This document shows positions 7,556 through 16,830 of a stretch of 34,952 nucleotides of DNA, one piece after another. Made by a program: the position numbers and the translations under genes. The notes beneath the pieces were generated by a model that made no database searches, was not told the origin of the DNA, and worked only from the letters and a program-made list of their open reading frames with translations. How positions within the stretch are numbered: position 1 is the stretch's first letter; each line of letters opens with the position of its first letter. The stretch covers positions 1 through 34,952 of the forward strand of contig JBGTLQ010000375.1 in assembly GCA_041744075.1 (NCBI GenBank), in the 5' to 3' direction. This stretch comes from JAJTZA01 sp041744075 (GTDB taxonomy: Bacteria; Verrucomicrobiota; Verrucomicrobiia; Chthoniobacterales; Terrimicrobiaceae).

Positions 7556-10054
7556 TCAAAGCAAGTCCAACTGGTCAATGGCTTTGCTCGTCGCAGCTTT
7601 TTTGCGGCGGGCTTTTGTGAAGGCGGCTTCTCCGTCGGTGTTGAGTTCGGCGCTTTCGAGGTTGGCCAGGATTTCTTTGGCGCGTTTAAGGACGGAATCG
7701 GGGAGGCCGGCGAGGCGGGCGACTTGGATCCCATAACTTTGGTCGGCGCGGCCGGGGAGAATTTTTCGGAGGAAGATGACTTCGTCATTCCACTCGCGGA
7801 CAGCAACATTAAGGTTGAGGACACCGGGTCGGGATCGCTCGAGATCGGTCATCTCATGGTAGTGGGTGGCGAAGAGCGTGCGTGCGCCAATGCGGTCATG
7901 AAGAAATTCGGCGACGCTCCATGCGATGGAGAGTCCATCGAAGGTGGACGTGCCGCGCCCGATTTCATCAAGGATGACGAGACTGCTGGCAGTGGCATTG
8001 TTGAGAATGCCTGCGGTCTCATTCATCTCGACCATGAAGGTGCTCTGCCCGCGAGCGAGATCATCACTGGCACCAACACGGGTAAAGATGCGGTCTGTGA
8101 TGCCGATTTGGGCTTCGGCGGCAGGAATGTAGGAGCCGACCTGAGCGAGGAGGACGAGGAGAGCCACTTGCCTAAGGTAGGTGGATTTGCCTGCCATGTT
8201 TGGGCCGGTGATGATGGCAAAACGTTTGCCGTCAGCGTCGAGGGAAGTGTCATTTGGCACAAAGCGCTCGCCAGTGGCGTCGAGGACCGGATGCCGACCC
8301 TCGCGAATTTCGAGAACCCCGGATTCTTCCATTTGTGGCCGCACATAGCCGCGCTGACGGGCGGATTCAGCGAGGGAGGCGATGCCATCCAGTGCTCCAA
8401 TGGCGGCAGCCGTTTCTTGGATTCGTGCCAATTCCAAGAGCGTTTCGTTCCGTAACTCTCCAAAGATCTCGATTTCGCGCGCTTTGGCTTTTTCGTCAGC
8501 TCCCAGAATTTTGCCTTCGATGTCCTTCAACTCGGGTGTGATGAATCGTTCGCTGTTGACCGTGGTTTGTTTGCGGATGTAGTCATCCGGCACGGAGGCA
8601 AGGTTCGCTTTGGTGATTTCGATGAAATAACCGAATACGGAGGTGAAGCGGACTTTGAGGGATTTGATGCCAGTGCGGGCGATTTCACGTTCTTGGAGTT
8701 GGGCAATCCAATTTTTTCCTTCGTGAGAAGCGGATCGGAGTTCGTCGAGGCCGGGATCGAATCCATCGCGGATCATGCCCCCATCGCGGAGGATTGCGGG
8801 CGGCTCATCGGCGATGGCCAGACGCAACATTGCTGAGAGTTCGGGCAAGGGGTGAATTTCTGAGTGAATGCCTGCCAGTAGGGGAGGGAGGGCAGGTTCT
8901 CCGCTGAGCGAGGGATGTTCGTCGGTGGGGGCGACTGCTTCCAAGCGCTGGCGGACGGTGGGAAGGTTTTCGAGGGAACTCGCCAGGGCGGCAAGGTCAC
9001 GGGCATTGCCAGAGTTGCCATTCAGCCGGGCGATACAACGCTCGATATCGCGGATCCCGGTGAGTTCCTCACGCAGGGTTGCCAGCGCCAGCGGATTTGA
9101 AAGCATCCGTGCGATCGACTCCTGACGTTCGAGAATCGCTTCGAGATTGCGAAGGGGTTGGAGCAGCCAACTCCGCAGTGTGCGGGCTCCCATCGGGGTA
9201 GCCGTGCGGTCAAGAATCCCAAGGAGGGTCATCGCCCGTCCGGCGCGGGACGTGACAATTTCCAAGTGCAATTGGGTGGAGGCATCGATGACAAGAAACT
9301 GGCCCTGACGGTAGGGCTTGAGGCAGCGGATGTGGGTGGCGTTGCGGCGGAGCTGGAGAGTCACGTAATGGAGGAGAGCCCCGGCGGCACTGACCCCAAG
9401 CGGCAAATCTGCGCACCCATATCCATCCAGCGAGTGGACGCGAAAATGGTTTCGCAGGAGTTCGGTGGCTTGCTCTGGGATGTAGAGGTAGTCATCCAGA
9501 AAATTGGTGCCAGTCACCGATGCAAAAGCCTCGGCCTGGCTTTCAGGGGCCAGGGTTTCTGCAGGTGAGATGCGGGCCAATTCGTCGAGGAGAGTGGCTT
9601 CGTCAGAAGCCTGAGTGACCCGCAACTCGCCGGTGCTCAGTTCGCAGGAGGCAATCCCGAAACCGTCGGGGCCAGCATAGACGGAAGCCAGATAATTCGG
9701 AGCTCGTTCATCGAGCCCAAAGGTTTCGAGGGTCCCGGCGCTGATGATTTCTGCGATCTCACGGCGGACGAGTTTGCCTGCGGTGACTTCACCCACTTGG
9801 TCGCAAATGGCCACTCGCCAACCGGCGGCCACAAGCTTTTCGATATAACCGCGCGCGGCGTGATAAGGCACACCGCACATCGGCATCTGGCCACGTTTGG
9901 TGAGCGCCACATTGAGGACCCCGGCCGCGTCTTTCGCATCATCCCCGAAGAGTTCGTAAAAATCTCCCAGCCGAAAAAAGAGGAGCGTCTTGGGTGGCAA
10001 TTCCCGGCGAATCGCCAGGTATTGCTTCATCATTGGCGTCTGAGTGTCGCTCAT
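7556..10054 (-). CDS. mutS: DNA mismatch repair protein MutS
   Basis: ATPase that recognises mismatches and small loops and recruits MutL. At 832 residues it is the normal MutS1 length. Domain I carries the mismatch-inserting Phe-x-Glu as DFYELF (F32, E34), preceded by MMKQYLAI and followed by MPMCGVPYHA. The connector, lever and clamp regions follow. The C-terminal ABC-type ATPase has Walker A GPNMAGKST (from 617), Walker B LVILDEIGRGTSTFDG (D696, E697) and the switch histidine in FATHYHEM. All catalytic residues are intact. The ATG at 10054 puts the Phe-x-Glu motif at the usual distance. It lies downstream of rng in the same direction across a 173-nt gap, so it may have its own promoter. 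A short inverted repeat lies 17 nt upstream of the start. Confidence 0.98.
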   Translation of the reverse strand: MSDTQTPMMKQYLAIRRELPPKTLLFFRLGDFYELFGDDAKDAAGVLNVALTKRGQMPMCGVPYHAARGYIEKLVAAGWRVAICDQVGEVTAGKLVRREIAEIISAGTLETFGLDERAPNYLASVYAGPDGFGIASCELSTGELRVTQASDEATLLDELARISPAETLAPESQAEAFASVTGTNFLDDYLYIPEQATELLRNHFRVHSLDGYGCADLPLGVSAAGALLHYVTLQLRRNATHIRCLKPYRQGQFLVIDASTQLHLEIVTSRAGRAMTLLGILDRTATPMGARTLRSWLLQPLRNLEAILERQESIARMLSNPLALATLREELTGIRDIERCIARLNGNSGNARDLAALASSLENLPTVRQRLEAVAPTDEHPSLSGEPALPPLLAGIHSEIHPLPELSAMLRLAIADEPPAILRDGGMIRDGFDPGLDELRSASHEGKNWIAQLQEREIARTGIKSLKVRFTSVFGYFIEITKANLASVPDDYIRKQTTVNSERFITPELKDIEGKILGADEKAKAREIEIFGELRNETLLELARIQETAAAIGALDGIASLAESARQRGYVRPQMEESGVLEIREGRHPVLDATGERFVPNDTSLDADGKRFAIITGPNMAGKSTYLRQVALLVLLAQVGSYIPAAEAQIGITDRIFTRVGASDDLARGQSTFMVEMNETAGILNNATASSLVILDEIGRGTSTFDGLSIAWSVAEFLHDRIGARTLFATHYHEMTDLERSRPGVLNLNVAVREWNDEVIFLRKILPGRADQSYGIQVARLAGLPDSVLKRAKEILANLESAELNTDGEAAFTKARRKKAATSKAIDQLDLL

Positions 10055-10070
10055 GGAAATCAGCTGTAAA

Positions 10071-10087
10071 TTCCGCTAAATGCGGAA
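10071..10087 (-). promoter_or_regulatory. Inverted repeat in the mutS leader
   Basis: TTCCGC-TAAAT-GCGGAA is a perfect 6-bp inverted repeat 17-33 nt upstream of the mutS start. It could be a 5' UTR hairpin or a repressor site. No protein is assigned and chance occurrence is possible. Confidence 0.3.
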
Positions 10088-10184
10088 AGGACATGCAGAA
10101 TGTTTTGGGCAGCGGAAAACGGAGCGTATTTCGGCGTCTTTCATTTGCGTGACACGTGGTAAAAGGCGAGCAGAATCGAAAATT

Positions 10185-10201
10185 GTTCCAATTTCCTCTA
10201 C
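10185..10201 (+). repeat. Solo copy of the GTTCCRAxTTCCTCTAC repeat
   Basis: GTTCCAATTTCCTCTAC differs by one base from the reverse complement of the left arm at 6288-6304. It lies between rng and mutS. Confidence 0.65.
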
Positions 10202-10211
10202 GCTAAGCAAG

Positions 10212-10234
10212 GCCATAACGCGTGACGTTATGGC
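10212..10234 (-). terminator. Hairpin overlapping the rng stop codon
   Basis: The arms GCCATAACG (10212-10220) and CGTTATGGC (10226-10234) pair perfectly over 9 bp around the loop CGTGA. The hairpin includes the TAA stop of rng. No T-tract follows on the - strand, so it is either a factor-dependent 3' end or an RNA-stabilising hairpin. Confidence 0.4.
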
Positions 10235-11808
10235 TTCAGTTCGTCGCCGGTGATTCCGTTGAGCACCACAAATTTTTCGTGATGGAAGGTTGGGTCCGAG
10301 CGGAAGGCGAGGCGCCCGGCGTAGCGGCGCTCGATATCGACGAGCAGTTCCTCATCTTCGGTGCGAAGGCGGTTTAGCAACTCGGGATGAACAACCACTT
10401 TGACCTCGTGCACAGATTCTTGGTGCTTGCGCATGACCGAGTGCAGACGGCGTTGGAGTTCCACGCTAAGTGTCATGGGGCTTTTCACAACACCCCGTCC
10501 GTTGCAGTACGGGCACGGCACGTATTGAGAACTCGCCAGGCTTTCTGCGGCGCGCTGACGCGTCATTTCCATCAATCCCAATTGGGAAATAGGCAACACA
10601 TGGGTTCGGGCTTTGTCACGTTTGAGGCGCTCCCGCACGCGTTGATAAACGGCCTGCTGGTCCTTGCGGCTTTTCATGTCAATGAAGTCACCCACGATGA
10701 TTCCACCAATATTGCGCAGCCGCATTTGACGGCAGATTTCGTCAGCAGCTTCCAAGTTGGTTTGGAGGATGGTTTTTTCCATGTCCTTCGCGCCCTTGTT
10801 GCGGCCGGTGTTCACGTCCACCGCGATGAGCGCCTCGGTTTCATCGATCACAATATATCCGCCGCAGGGAAGCCAAACCTGACGGTGAAAGGCGGAATCG
10901 ATCTGGGCTTGAACTCCAAAACATTCGAAGACTGGCTCGGCACCCGAGTAAACTTGGATACGTTTTTTTGCGCGACTGGAGATCATCCCCACCAAGGATT
11001 GCATGCGCTCGGCGGACTTTGCGTCATCGACAATAATGGCATCAATATCATCCGTGAGAAAATCCCGGACCGTGCGATCCACCAAGTCGGGTTCTTGGAA
11101 CAAGCAGGCCGGGGCGGGTTGTTCTTCGAGACCTTTTTGAATATCCGCCCATTGTTCCAGCAGGAGCCCAAGGTCGCGGACAAAATAGCGGGCGCGCTGA
11201 CCCTGTCCGACCGTGCGCATGATCACGCCCATGCCTTCGGGGATGTCGAGTTCACGCAAGATTTTGCGGAGCCGCTCGCGTTCTTTGGGGTCATCGATTT
11301 TGCGGGAAATCCCGCACTGATCGTTAAACGGCATGAGGACCAGATAGCGTCCCGCAAGGCTCACGTCCGTGGTGATTCGGGGACCCTTGGTGCCGATGGG
11401 TCCCTTTTTGACTTGCACCAAAACGTCCGACCCCACGGGGTAGATGTTTGGAACGTCCTTGTGGGTTATTTTTGGTTTTTTGCGTTTGGCGGGTGCGCCT
11501 TCACGAGCCACGGCCTCAATGCCACTATCCAAGGCCGCCGGGATGGCATCCCAAAATTGGAGAAACGCATTTTTTTCGAAACCGATGTCCACAAACATGG
11601 CTTTGATGCCGTGCTCGATATTGCGGACCTTGCCCTTAAAAATGGCTCCGACAATATTTCGGTCGCTGTCGCGTTCGGTGGTGTATTCTTCGAGTTTTCC
11701 GTCTTCGAGGAGCGCCACTCGTTTTTCGAGGCGCTCGCAACTGACGATGATTTTGATTCCTGTGGACTTTTTACGAAGGCCTAAGATGCGTTTGACAGTA
11801 TCGATCAT
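10228..11808 (-). CDS. rng: Ribonuclease G (RNase E/G family)
   Basis: Endoribonuclease acting on single-stranded AU-rich RNA, in rRNA 5'-end maturation and mRNA turnover. At 526 residues it is RNase G-sized, without the long C-terminal scaffold of RNase E. After an N-terminal segment comes an S1-like region (NIVGAIFKGKVRNIEHGIKAMFVDIG, 51-76) interrupted by a basic insertion (about 95-125, KRKKPKITHKD). The catalytic metal-binding aspartates appear as DVNTGR (D331) and GDFIDM (D374). CPYCNGRG (C432, C435) provides the zinc-link cysteines used for dimerisation. The ATG at 11808 gives a sensible N-terminus. It follows mrdA by 57 nt, continuing the common mre-rng association. Confidence 0.95.
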   Translation of the reverse strand: MIDTVKRILGLRKKSTGIKIIVSCERLEKRVALLEDGKLEEYTTERDSDRNIVGAIFKGKVRNIEHGIKAMFVDIGFEKNAFLQFWDAIPAALDSGIEAVAREGAPAKRKKPKITHKDVPNIYPVGSDVLVQVKKGPIGTKGPRITTDVSLAGRYLVLMPFNDQCGISRKIDDPKERERLRKILRELDIPEGMGVIMRTVGQGQRARYFVRDLGLLLEQWADIQKGLEEQPAPACLFQEPDLVDRTVRDFLTDDIDAIIVDDAKSAERMQSLVGMISSRAKKRIQVYSGAEPVFECFGVQAQIDSAFHRQVWLPCGGYIVIDETEALIAVDVNTGRNKGAKDMEKTILQTNLEAADEICRQMRLRNIGGIIVGDFIDMKSRKDQQAVYQRVRERLKRDKARTHVLPISQLGLMEMTRQRAAESLASSQYVPCPYCNGRGVVKSPMTLSVELQRRLHSVMRKHQESVHEVKVVVHPELLNRLRTEDEELLVDIERRYAGRLAFRSDPTFHHEKFVVLNGITGDELKP

Positions 11809-11865
11809 GGAAATATTTTTGAGGGTAACCCTTGTGAGGGGTGGTTGATAGTTGGGGTTGAACCT

Positions 11866-14133
11866 TCATCGGCGTGAGGGCTGGGAAGGTTTTTTCTTTT
11901 CCTTTTCTTTGCGGTCTTTGTTTCCGCCGAAAAAATTGAAAAACTTTTGGATGCCCGAGGGCTCGCGTTTTTTATTTCTGACGCGGCCGCGGTCGTCGGC
12001 GTCTTCACGAATATTAGGGTTTGCAGGGCGCGCTGCCTGTTGGGAAGTGGCGGCCTCCGCTACGGAAGCGGTTTCGGAATCCTCAGAAATGCTCGATGCG
12101 GCGGGAATGGCTCGTCCGAAATCGACGCTGTCAATGAAACGGAAATCGCCCACGGCGGGGTCCAAAGAAGCAAGGAGAACGGGTTCGGCTTTTGGCGGAT
12201 CATCGGGGGTGGCAGGCTCGACAGGGACAGGCTCCACACCGTCGGGACTCAAGCCCGGAAGTTTGAAGGTGTCTTCCAAAATCTTGGCCGCGATGGGAGC
12301 CGCGACACCCCCACCGGATCTTGCGCCTTGAACGATCACGGCCACAGCGTATTTGGGTTTTTCGTAAGGAGCAAACGCAATAAACCAGACGTGATTGTCT
12401 GAGATGCGCTTGCCATTGCGCATGCTCCAGTTTTGAGCGGTTCCCGTTTTGCCGGCGACTTCCACGCCTTTGATGCGGGCTCGACCGCCCGTGCCCCCGC
12501 CTTCAGCAACAACTTTGAGCATGCCTGAGCGAACGCGTTCGATTTGTTCCTCCGTGAGTCCGCCATCGGTGACAAGATTGGCGCGCACGCGAGCTGGTTC
12601 CTGTTGGAGGATTTTGCCATCTTGAGCCACAACTTTATCGATCAATCGCGGGTAATACGCCGTGCCGCCGTTGGCGATGGCAGCGGTCATCACGGCCATT
12701 TGTAGGGGAGATGCAAGAACCTCGCCTTGGCCAATTGAGGTGTTGGCTGTAAGTCCGCTTGTCCAGCGTTCGCGGGGCCGTGCCTCTGCCAAATATTCAG
12801 GTCCAGGAAGAATGCCTGCGCTCTCCCCAGAGAGGGGGATGCCGCTTTTTTGACCAAGACCGAGCATGTTTCCCACAGCCACAATTTGGTCAATGCCAGC
12901 CGCAATCCCCAAGCGATAGAAGTAGCCATTGCAGGAGACCTTGATGGCATTCTCCAGCCCCATCGAGCTGTGGTTGGTGCTGTGGCATTTCATGAACGTG
13001 TTGCCAATGGCGATTCCGCCGCCGCAGGGAAACGTGCCGGCTTTTTCGGCGCGCAGCCCCGCCAGTGCAATGAAAGACTTGTAGGTTGAGCCTGGAGCAT
13101 ACGAACTGATAGCGCGGTTGGTGAGCGGGTCCGTGTCATCGGATGTCAGGGCGGTCCAATCTTTGACATTGATTGAGGGAATAAAAGAATTGGGGTCAAA
13201 GGACGGCACGGTCGCCATGGCCAGTACGTCGCCATTGTTGGGATCGAGAACGACTGCGGCCCCGCGTCCCACGGCGCGCAGAGCTTTTTCAGTAATGTAT
13301 TGGATGCGGGCATCAATGGTCAGATGAACATTCGCTCCCTGCTCGGGCTCCGTGACGGAGACTTCACCCTCAATGACGCCTTTGGCATTGCGTTGGAGAA
13401 TGCGCACGCCGGGTTTGCCGCGCAGGAATTCATCCATGTAGAGTTCGACTTGGGCTTTTCCCTCCATGTCAGGATCATAGAAGTTGAATTGGCGGATGTC
13501 CGGCTGTTGGTCGAGGTTGGTTGGCATGCCGACATAGCCAAGCAGGTGAGCTGCGAGGGAGCCGTAAAGATATTGGCGGACGGGTTTCCGGGTGACATTC
13601 ACGCCGGGGAGTTCGAGGCTGCGCTCGGAGAGGATGGCCATCGTCTCAAAGTCGAGATCCTGACGATAATTAAAAGGGACTTCGCGGTTATTGCGGTAGT
13701 GGATTTGTAGTTTTCGGGAGTTGTAATCCTCAGCGACCCCCAACTCTTCCAAGCGAGGGATAACTTCCTCGGTGACGATACGCACGACGTCGGCCTCTTT
13801 GAGGTCCTTCGGCATGTTGTGGACTGTTCCGCGGTAAGTCGTCATGGGAATTCCCCCATTGGCTTCGCGATAAGCGCGGACCATATCCGGGAGCATAAAA
13901 TCCACATCGAAGCTGGCGCGGTTTTGAACGAGAGGGATCGCATTGCGGTCCATGATTTCGCCGCGCACGGCGGGAATTCTTACGGTGACTTGGGAGCCGT
14001 AGCGGATCTTGGCCGTGTATTCAGCGCCTCTGGCGACCTGAACTAGCCACAGCTGGAAAGTGATTCCACCGAAGGCAAGCAGAATGAGCCCTGCCAAAAA
14101 ATAGAGCCGAAGAGATGGGGCGCCGCGTTTCAT
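11866..14133 (-). CDS. mrdA: Penicillin-binding protein 2 (peptidoglycan D,D-transpeptidase MrdA)
   Basis: Class B PBP that cross-links peptidoglycan during lateral wall elongation, working with MreBCD and RodA. From the ATG at 14133 (755 residues) it has a short cytoplasmic start, one membrane anchor (about 10-32), and a dimerisation domain containing VRGEIMDRN. The transpeptidase has SxxK as S349-TY-K352, SxN as SCN (400-402) and KTG at 562-564. A tail of roughly 110 residues after the catalytic domain is Pro/Ala/Glu-rich and ends in a strongly basic segment (KKREPSGIQKFF, KEKEKKKPSQPSRR). That tail is longer than in E. coli PBP2 (633 residues). The start is fixed by the ATGA overlap with mreD. 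Confidence 0.96.
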   Translation of the reverse strand: MKRGAPSLRLYFLAGLILLAFGGITFQLWLVQVARGAEYTAKIRYGSQVTVRIPAVRGEIMDRNAIPLVQNRASFDVDFMLPDMVRAYREANGGIPMTTYRGTVHNMPKDLKEADVVRIVTEEVIPRLEELGVAEDYNSRKLQIHYRNNREVPFNYRQDLDFETMAILSERSLELPGVNVTRKPVRQYLYGSLAAHLLGYVGMPTNLDQQPDIRQFNFYDPDMEGKAQVELYMDEFLRGKPGVRILQRNAKGVIEGEVSVTEPEQGANVHLTIDARIQYITEKALRAVGRGAAVVLDPNNGDVLAMATVPSFDPNSFIPSINVKDWTALTSDDTDPLTNRAISSYAPGSTYKSFIALAGLRAEKAGTFPCGGGIAIGNTFMKCHSTNHSSMGLENAIKVSCNGYFYRLGIAAGIDQIVAVGNMLGLGQKSGIPLSGESAGILPGPEYLAEARPRERWTSGLTANTSIGQGEVLASPLQMAVMTAAIANGGTAYYPRLIDKVVAQDGKILQQEPARVRANLVTDGGLTEEQIERVRSGMLKVVAEGGGTGGRARIKGVEVAGKTGTAQNWSMRNGKRISDNHVWFIAFAPYEKPKYAVAVIVQGARSGGGVAAPIAAKILEDTFKLPGLSPDGVEPVPVEPATPDDPPKAEPVLLASLDPAVGDFRFIDSVDFGRAIPAASSISEDSETASVAEAATSQQAARPANPNIREDADDRGRVRNKKREPSGIQKFFNFFGGNKDRKEKEKKKPSQPSRR

Positions 14134-14687
14134 GGTTTTGCCAGGATGGTCCTCCTTCCAAATGAGGAATCTCCTATGAAACGCCCCGACCAAACGGCAA
14201 TGGGATGCAAGACAAGGGCAACAATGGCCGATAAAAAACCAGCACCAAGCACCCTCCACATAACGACCTCGTTAAAGAAAAACCCTTCCCGACGCAAACT
14301 GATCATCCCAAATTGCATCAGCAGGAATAGGGAGGTGCCGACAAGAGTCACAGGGATGGGGATCCACCAATGTCCACGTTTGAAGGCTGGCTGAAGCCCG
14401 TTCGCCACAAGTCCCAAGATCACAAAAAACACTATAGACCAACCCACCGCAATTTCAACCTGCCCTGAGACGACATGGAGATACGCCAGATCGGTCAGCA
14501 GTCCGGTGAAAACAGCAAGGCCCAGCATGGCCGGCGTGGGCAGGGCCACTGCCCCGTAGCAGAAGAGGGCCGGCACCAAGAGCAGCCGGGCGCCATGAAG
14601 GACAGCGATGGGGGGGATCATCTCCTGAATGGGAAAGGAAAGAAAGATGGCCAGAAAAAGCACCACGAGGCCAACAAGCGTCTTCAT
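14130..14687 (-). CDS. mreD: Rod shape-determining membrane protein MreD
   Basis: A 185-residue, highly hydrophobic protein with five to six predicted membrane segments and no catalytic motif, as expected for MreD. MreD belongs to the elongasome that links MreB filaments to cell-wall synthases in the inner membrane. Sequence conservation in MreD is always weak, so the call rests on size, topology and position. It lies exactly between mreC and mrdA, with 4-nt ATGA overlaps on both sides (14684-14687 and 14130-14133). Recognisable local features are a first helix LVGLVVLFLAIFLSFPIQ and a conserved-looking GLLTDLAYL segment (substrate-pocket region in the family). Confidence 0.9.
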   Translation of the reverse strand: MKTLVGLVVLFLAIFLSFPIQEMIPPIAVLHGARLLLVPALFCYGAVALPTPAMLGLAVFTGLLTDLAYLHVVSGQVEIAVGWSIVFFVILGLVANGLQPAFKRGHWWIPIPVTLVGTSLFLLMQFGMISLRREGFFFNEVVMWRVLGAGFLSAIVALVLHPIAVWSGRFIGDSSFGRRTILAKP

Positions 14688-15493
14688 TTCGCCCCCACGA
14701 GGATAAACACATCCTCGACTCCGGCAAGGTCCACCGCCGGTTCCAGCACGGCTTGACCATCAAGAGCGCGCGCCCGGAAGGTTTTGACTTCGCCGATCAG
14801 GATTCCCGAAGGGAAAACGCCTCCGCTCACCCCTGCGGTGTAAACTTTTTGCCCTGGCTGAAGGTTTGCGCTTTTTGAAAGAAATGAAAGCTGAATCTCA
14901 CCAGGAGTCCCAGCGCCAGCCACGCGTTGGCCGGAGGCGATGCCTTGCTCGACGGAACCTTCCACGCGGGTGGCCACCCGGCAGGTTTCATCGGTCATCA
15001 GCAAAACGATGGACTCATTTTTAGCCACCGTGGTTGTTTTGCCAACCAAGCCGGTCTCGGTGAGGACAGGCATGTCGCTTTTGACCCCATCTTCAAAGCC
15101 TCGGTTCACTTTGACCGTGTTCCACCACGTGGACGCGTCGCGTGAGATCACCCGCGCCGGAAGGAGTTGAAAGACTGATCGTTCACGGTATTCCAAGGCG
15201 TCGCGCAGGTTGTTATTCTCGGCTTCGATATCACGAAGGAGTTGATTGGTGGCCATCAACTCGCGGTTTTTGAGAGTCAGGTCCCGGTTCTCAACCTCGA
15301 GTTCATCGAGGGTTTTCAGATTTTGGCCGACGCTTCCAATTTGCTGGCTCACGGCAGAACCCGTTTTCAAAAATGGCGACACCAGAGAGAGAAACACCGA
15401 TTGCATGCCTTGCATGGGTTTCGAACCCATGGTGGAGAGAATCACCGCCCCAATCAGGATCACGACCACCAAAATAATGTTCAGCTTTTTCAT
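14684..15493 (-). CDS. mreC: Rod shape-determining protein MreC
   Basis: Periplasmic elongasome scaffold with one N-terminal membrane anchor (KKLNIILVVVILIGAVILS). A coiled coil of about 45 residues follows (TLDELEVENRDLTLKNRELMA, NQLLRDIEAENNNLRDALEY), then the two-lobed beta domain (LPARVISRDASTWWNTVKVNRG, GLVGKTTTV, VLLMTDETCRV, GEIQLSFL). It activates PBP2 in well-studied rods. The ATG at 15493 is chosen; a TTG at 15508 would only add MDETR. It ends in an ATGA overlap with mreD. The gap to mreB is 115 nt, so mreB may be transcribed both alone and with mreCD. Confidence 0.95.
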   Translation of the reverse strand: MKKLNIILVVVILIGAVILSTMGSKPMQGMQSVFLSLVSPFLKTGSAVSQQIGSVGQNLKTLDELEVENRDLTLKNRELMATNQLLRDIEAENNNLRDALEYRERSVFQLLPARVISRDASTWWNTVKVNRGFEDGVKSDMPVLTETGLVGKTTTVAKNESIVLLMTDETCRVATRVEGSVEQGIASGQRVAGAGTPGEIQLSFLSKSANLQPGQKVYTAGVSGGVFPSGILIGEVKTFRARALDGQAVLEPAVDLAGVEDVFILVGAK

Positions 15494-15608
15494 GCGTGTC
15501 TCATCCAAAGGTTAACCGTCGGGAAGCAGGGCATGGACGCTCTGCCTTGGGTGAGGCTGATACAGATTCGCTGACCCTTCTGGCTCATGGCTGCGAGTGC
15601 CCGGGCTT

Positions 15609-16649
15609 TCAGTGGCCGTAGGTTCGGTCGGCGGACTGCACGGCTTTCAGGAATTGCATTTCCTGAAGGGCTTTTCCGGTTCCTTCGGCCACCGCGCAGA
15701 GCGGGTCTTCGGCCACATGTACCGGCAGGCCGGTTTCCTCTTGGAGGCGTTTGTCGAGACCTCGGAGGAGAGCACCGCCTCCTGCCAAGACAATCCCGCG
15801 ATCCACAAGGTCCGCGGAGAGTTCGGGTGGACAGCGTTCCAAGGTGATGCGCACCGAGTCGATGATTGTGGCCACCGGCTCAAGAAGCGCTTCCCGCACT
15901 TCTTGCGAGGAAATCGTGATTGTTTTTGGCAGACCCGCCACCAAATCGCGACCTTTGACTTCCATGGTGAGTTCTTTCTCCATCTTGTAGGCCGAGCCAA
16001 TTTTGATTTTGATGTTTTCGGCGGTGCTTTCCCCAATCATGAGGTTGTAAGCCCGTTTCATGTAGTTCATGATGGCCTCATCGAGTTCATCACCTGCCAC
16101 GCGAACACTGCGGCTGAAAACAATGCCTGACAGCGAAATAAGGGCGACCTCGGTTGTTCCACCGCCGATATCGACGATCATATTTCCGCCAGCATCCTGA
16201 ACAGGCAGACCAACACCAATCGCTGCCGCCATGGGCTCTTCGATGAGGTAAACCTCCCGCGCACCGGCATGGGTCGCGCTGTCTTTGACCGCACGTTTCT
16301 CCACCTCCGTGATGCCACTGGGGACGGCAATCACAACGCGGGGACGAACCATCCGACGATGATTGTGAACCTTGGTGATAAAGTGACGAAGCATGGCTTC
16401 CGTGACTTCGAAGTCGGCGATCACGCCGTCTTTGAGTGGGCGGATGGCCACGATGTTGCCGGGGGTGCGCCCCAACATGCGTTTTGCTTCCTCGCCGACG
16501 GCGAGGACTTTGCGGGTGCCCTGCTGCACGGCCACCACGGAGGGTTCACGAAGCACGATCCCGTGATCTTTGACGTAAACGAGCGTGTTGGCAGTGCCGA
16601 GGTCAATCCCGATATCGTTCGAGAAAAAACCGAGAAATTTGTCTAGCAT
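15609..16649 (-). CDS. mreB: Rod shape-determining protein MreB (actin-like)
   Basis: Actin homologue forming membrane-associated filaments that guide lateral wall synthesis. From the ATG at 16649 it is 346 residues, the family norm. It shows the phosphate-1 loop DIGIDLGTANTLVY (12-25), the segment EPSVVAVQ, RPLKDGVIADFEVTEAML, the phosphate-2 loop MIVDIGGGTTEVALISL, and the adenosine motif RGIVLAGGGALLRGLD. The first residues MLDKFLGFF form a short amphipathic start suited to membrane binding. An in-frame ATG at 16838 would add 63 residues that resemble no MreB, so it is rejected. It is the first gene of the shape operon and divergent from the DUF423 gene, with 181 nt between start codons. 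Confidence 0.98.
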   Translation of the reverse strand: MLDKFLGFFSNDIGIDLGTANTLVYVKDHGIVLREPSVVAVQQGTRKVLAVGEEAKRMLGRTPGNIVAIRPLKDGVIADFEVTEAMLRHFITKVHNHRRMVRPRVVIAVPSGITEVEKRAVKDSATHAGAREVYLIEEPMAAAIGVGLPVQDAGGNMIVDIGGGTTEVALISLSGIVFSRSVRVAGDELDEAIMNYMKRAYNLMIGESTAENIKIKIGSAYKMEKELTMEVKGRDLVAGLPKTITISSQEVREALLEPVATIIDSVRITLERCPPELSADLVDRGIVLAGGGALLRGLDKRLQEETGLPVHVAEDPLCAVAEGTGKALQEMQFLKAVQSADRTYGH

Positions 16650-16830
16650 GAAATATTTAAAGTGTAAGTGTTCAGCCGCTTTGGGAAGCCGACTGGTGGG
16701 TGCCTCAATTGTTGAAACACACAGGCCAAGCATCTTGTGTCTGGCAGGGACCTCCGTCAAGGGAATCCTCTGGGAGACTTGAAGACAGTCTTGCCTGCCA
16801 CCGCCTTTTGCCTCATTGTTCCGAAATCTG

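Noticed and set aside
7062..7559. 165-codon - strand frame over the intergenic repeats
   Set aside because: It is in a different frame from the vapC remnant and runs through the palindromic repeat; no family resemblance.
7346..8455. Long + strand open frame antisense to mutS
   Set aside because: It mirrors the MutS ATPase coding sequence and crosses a repeat at its 5' end; no protein-family features.
10387..11784. 465-codon + strand open frame antisense to rng
   Set aside because: It is the complement of an intact, motif-complete RNase G gene; codon bias of rng explains the open frame.
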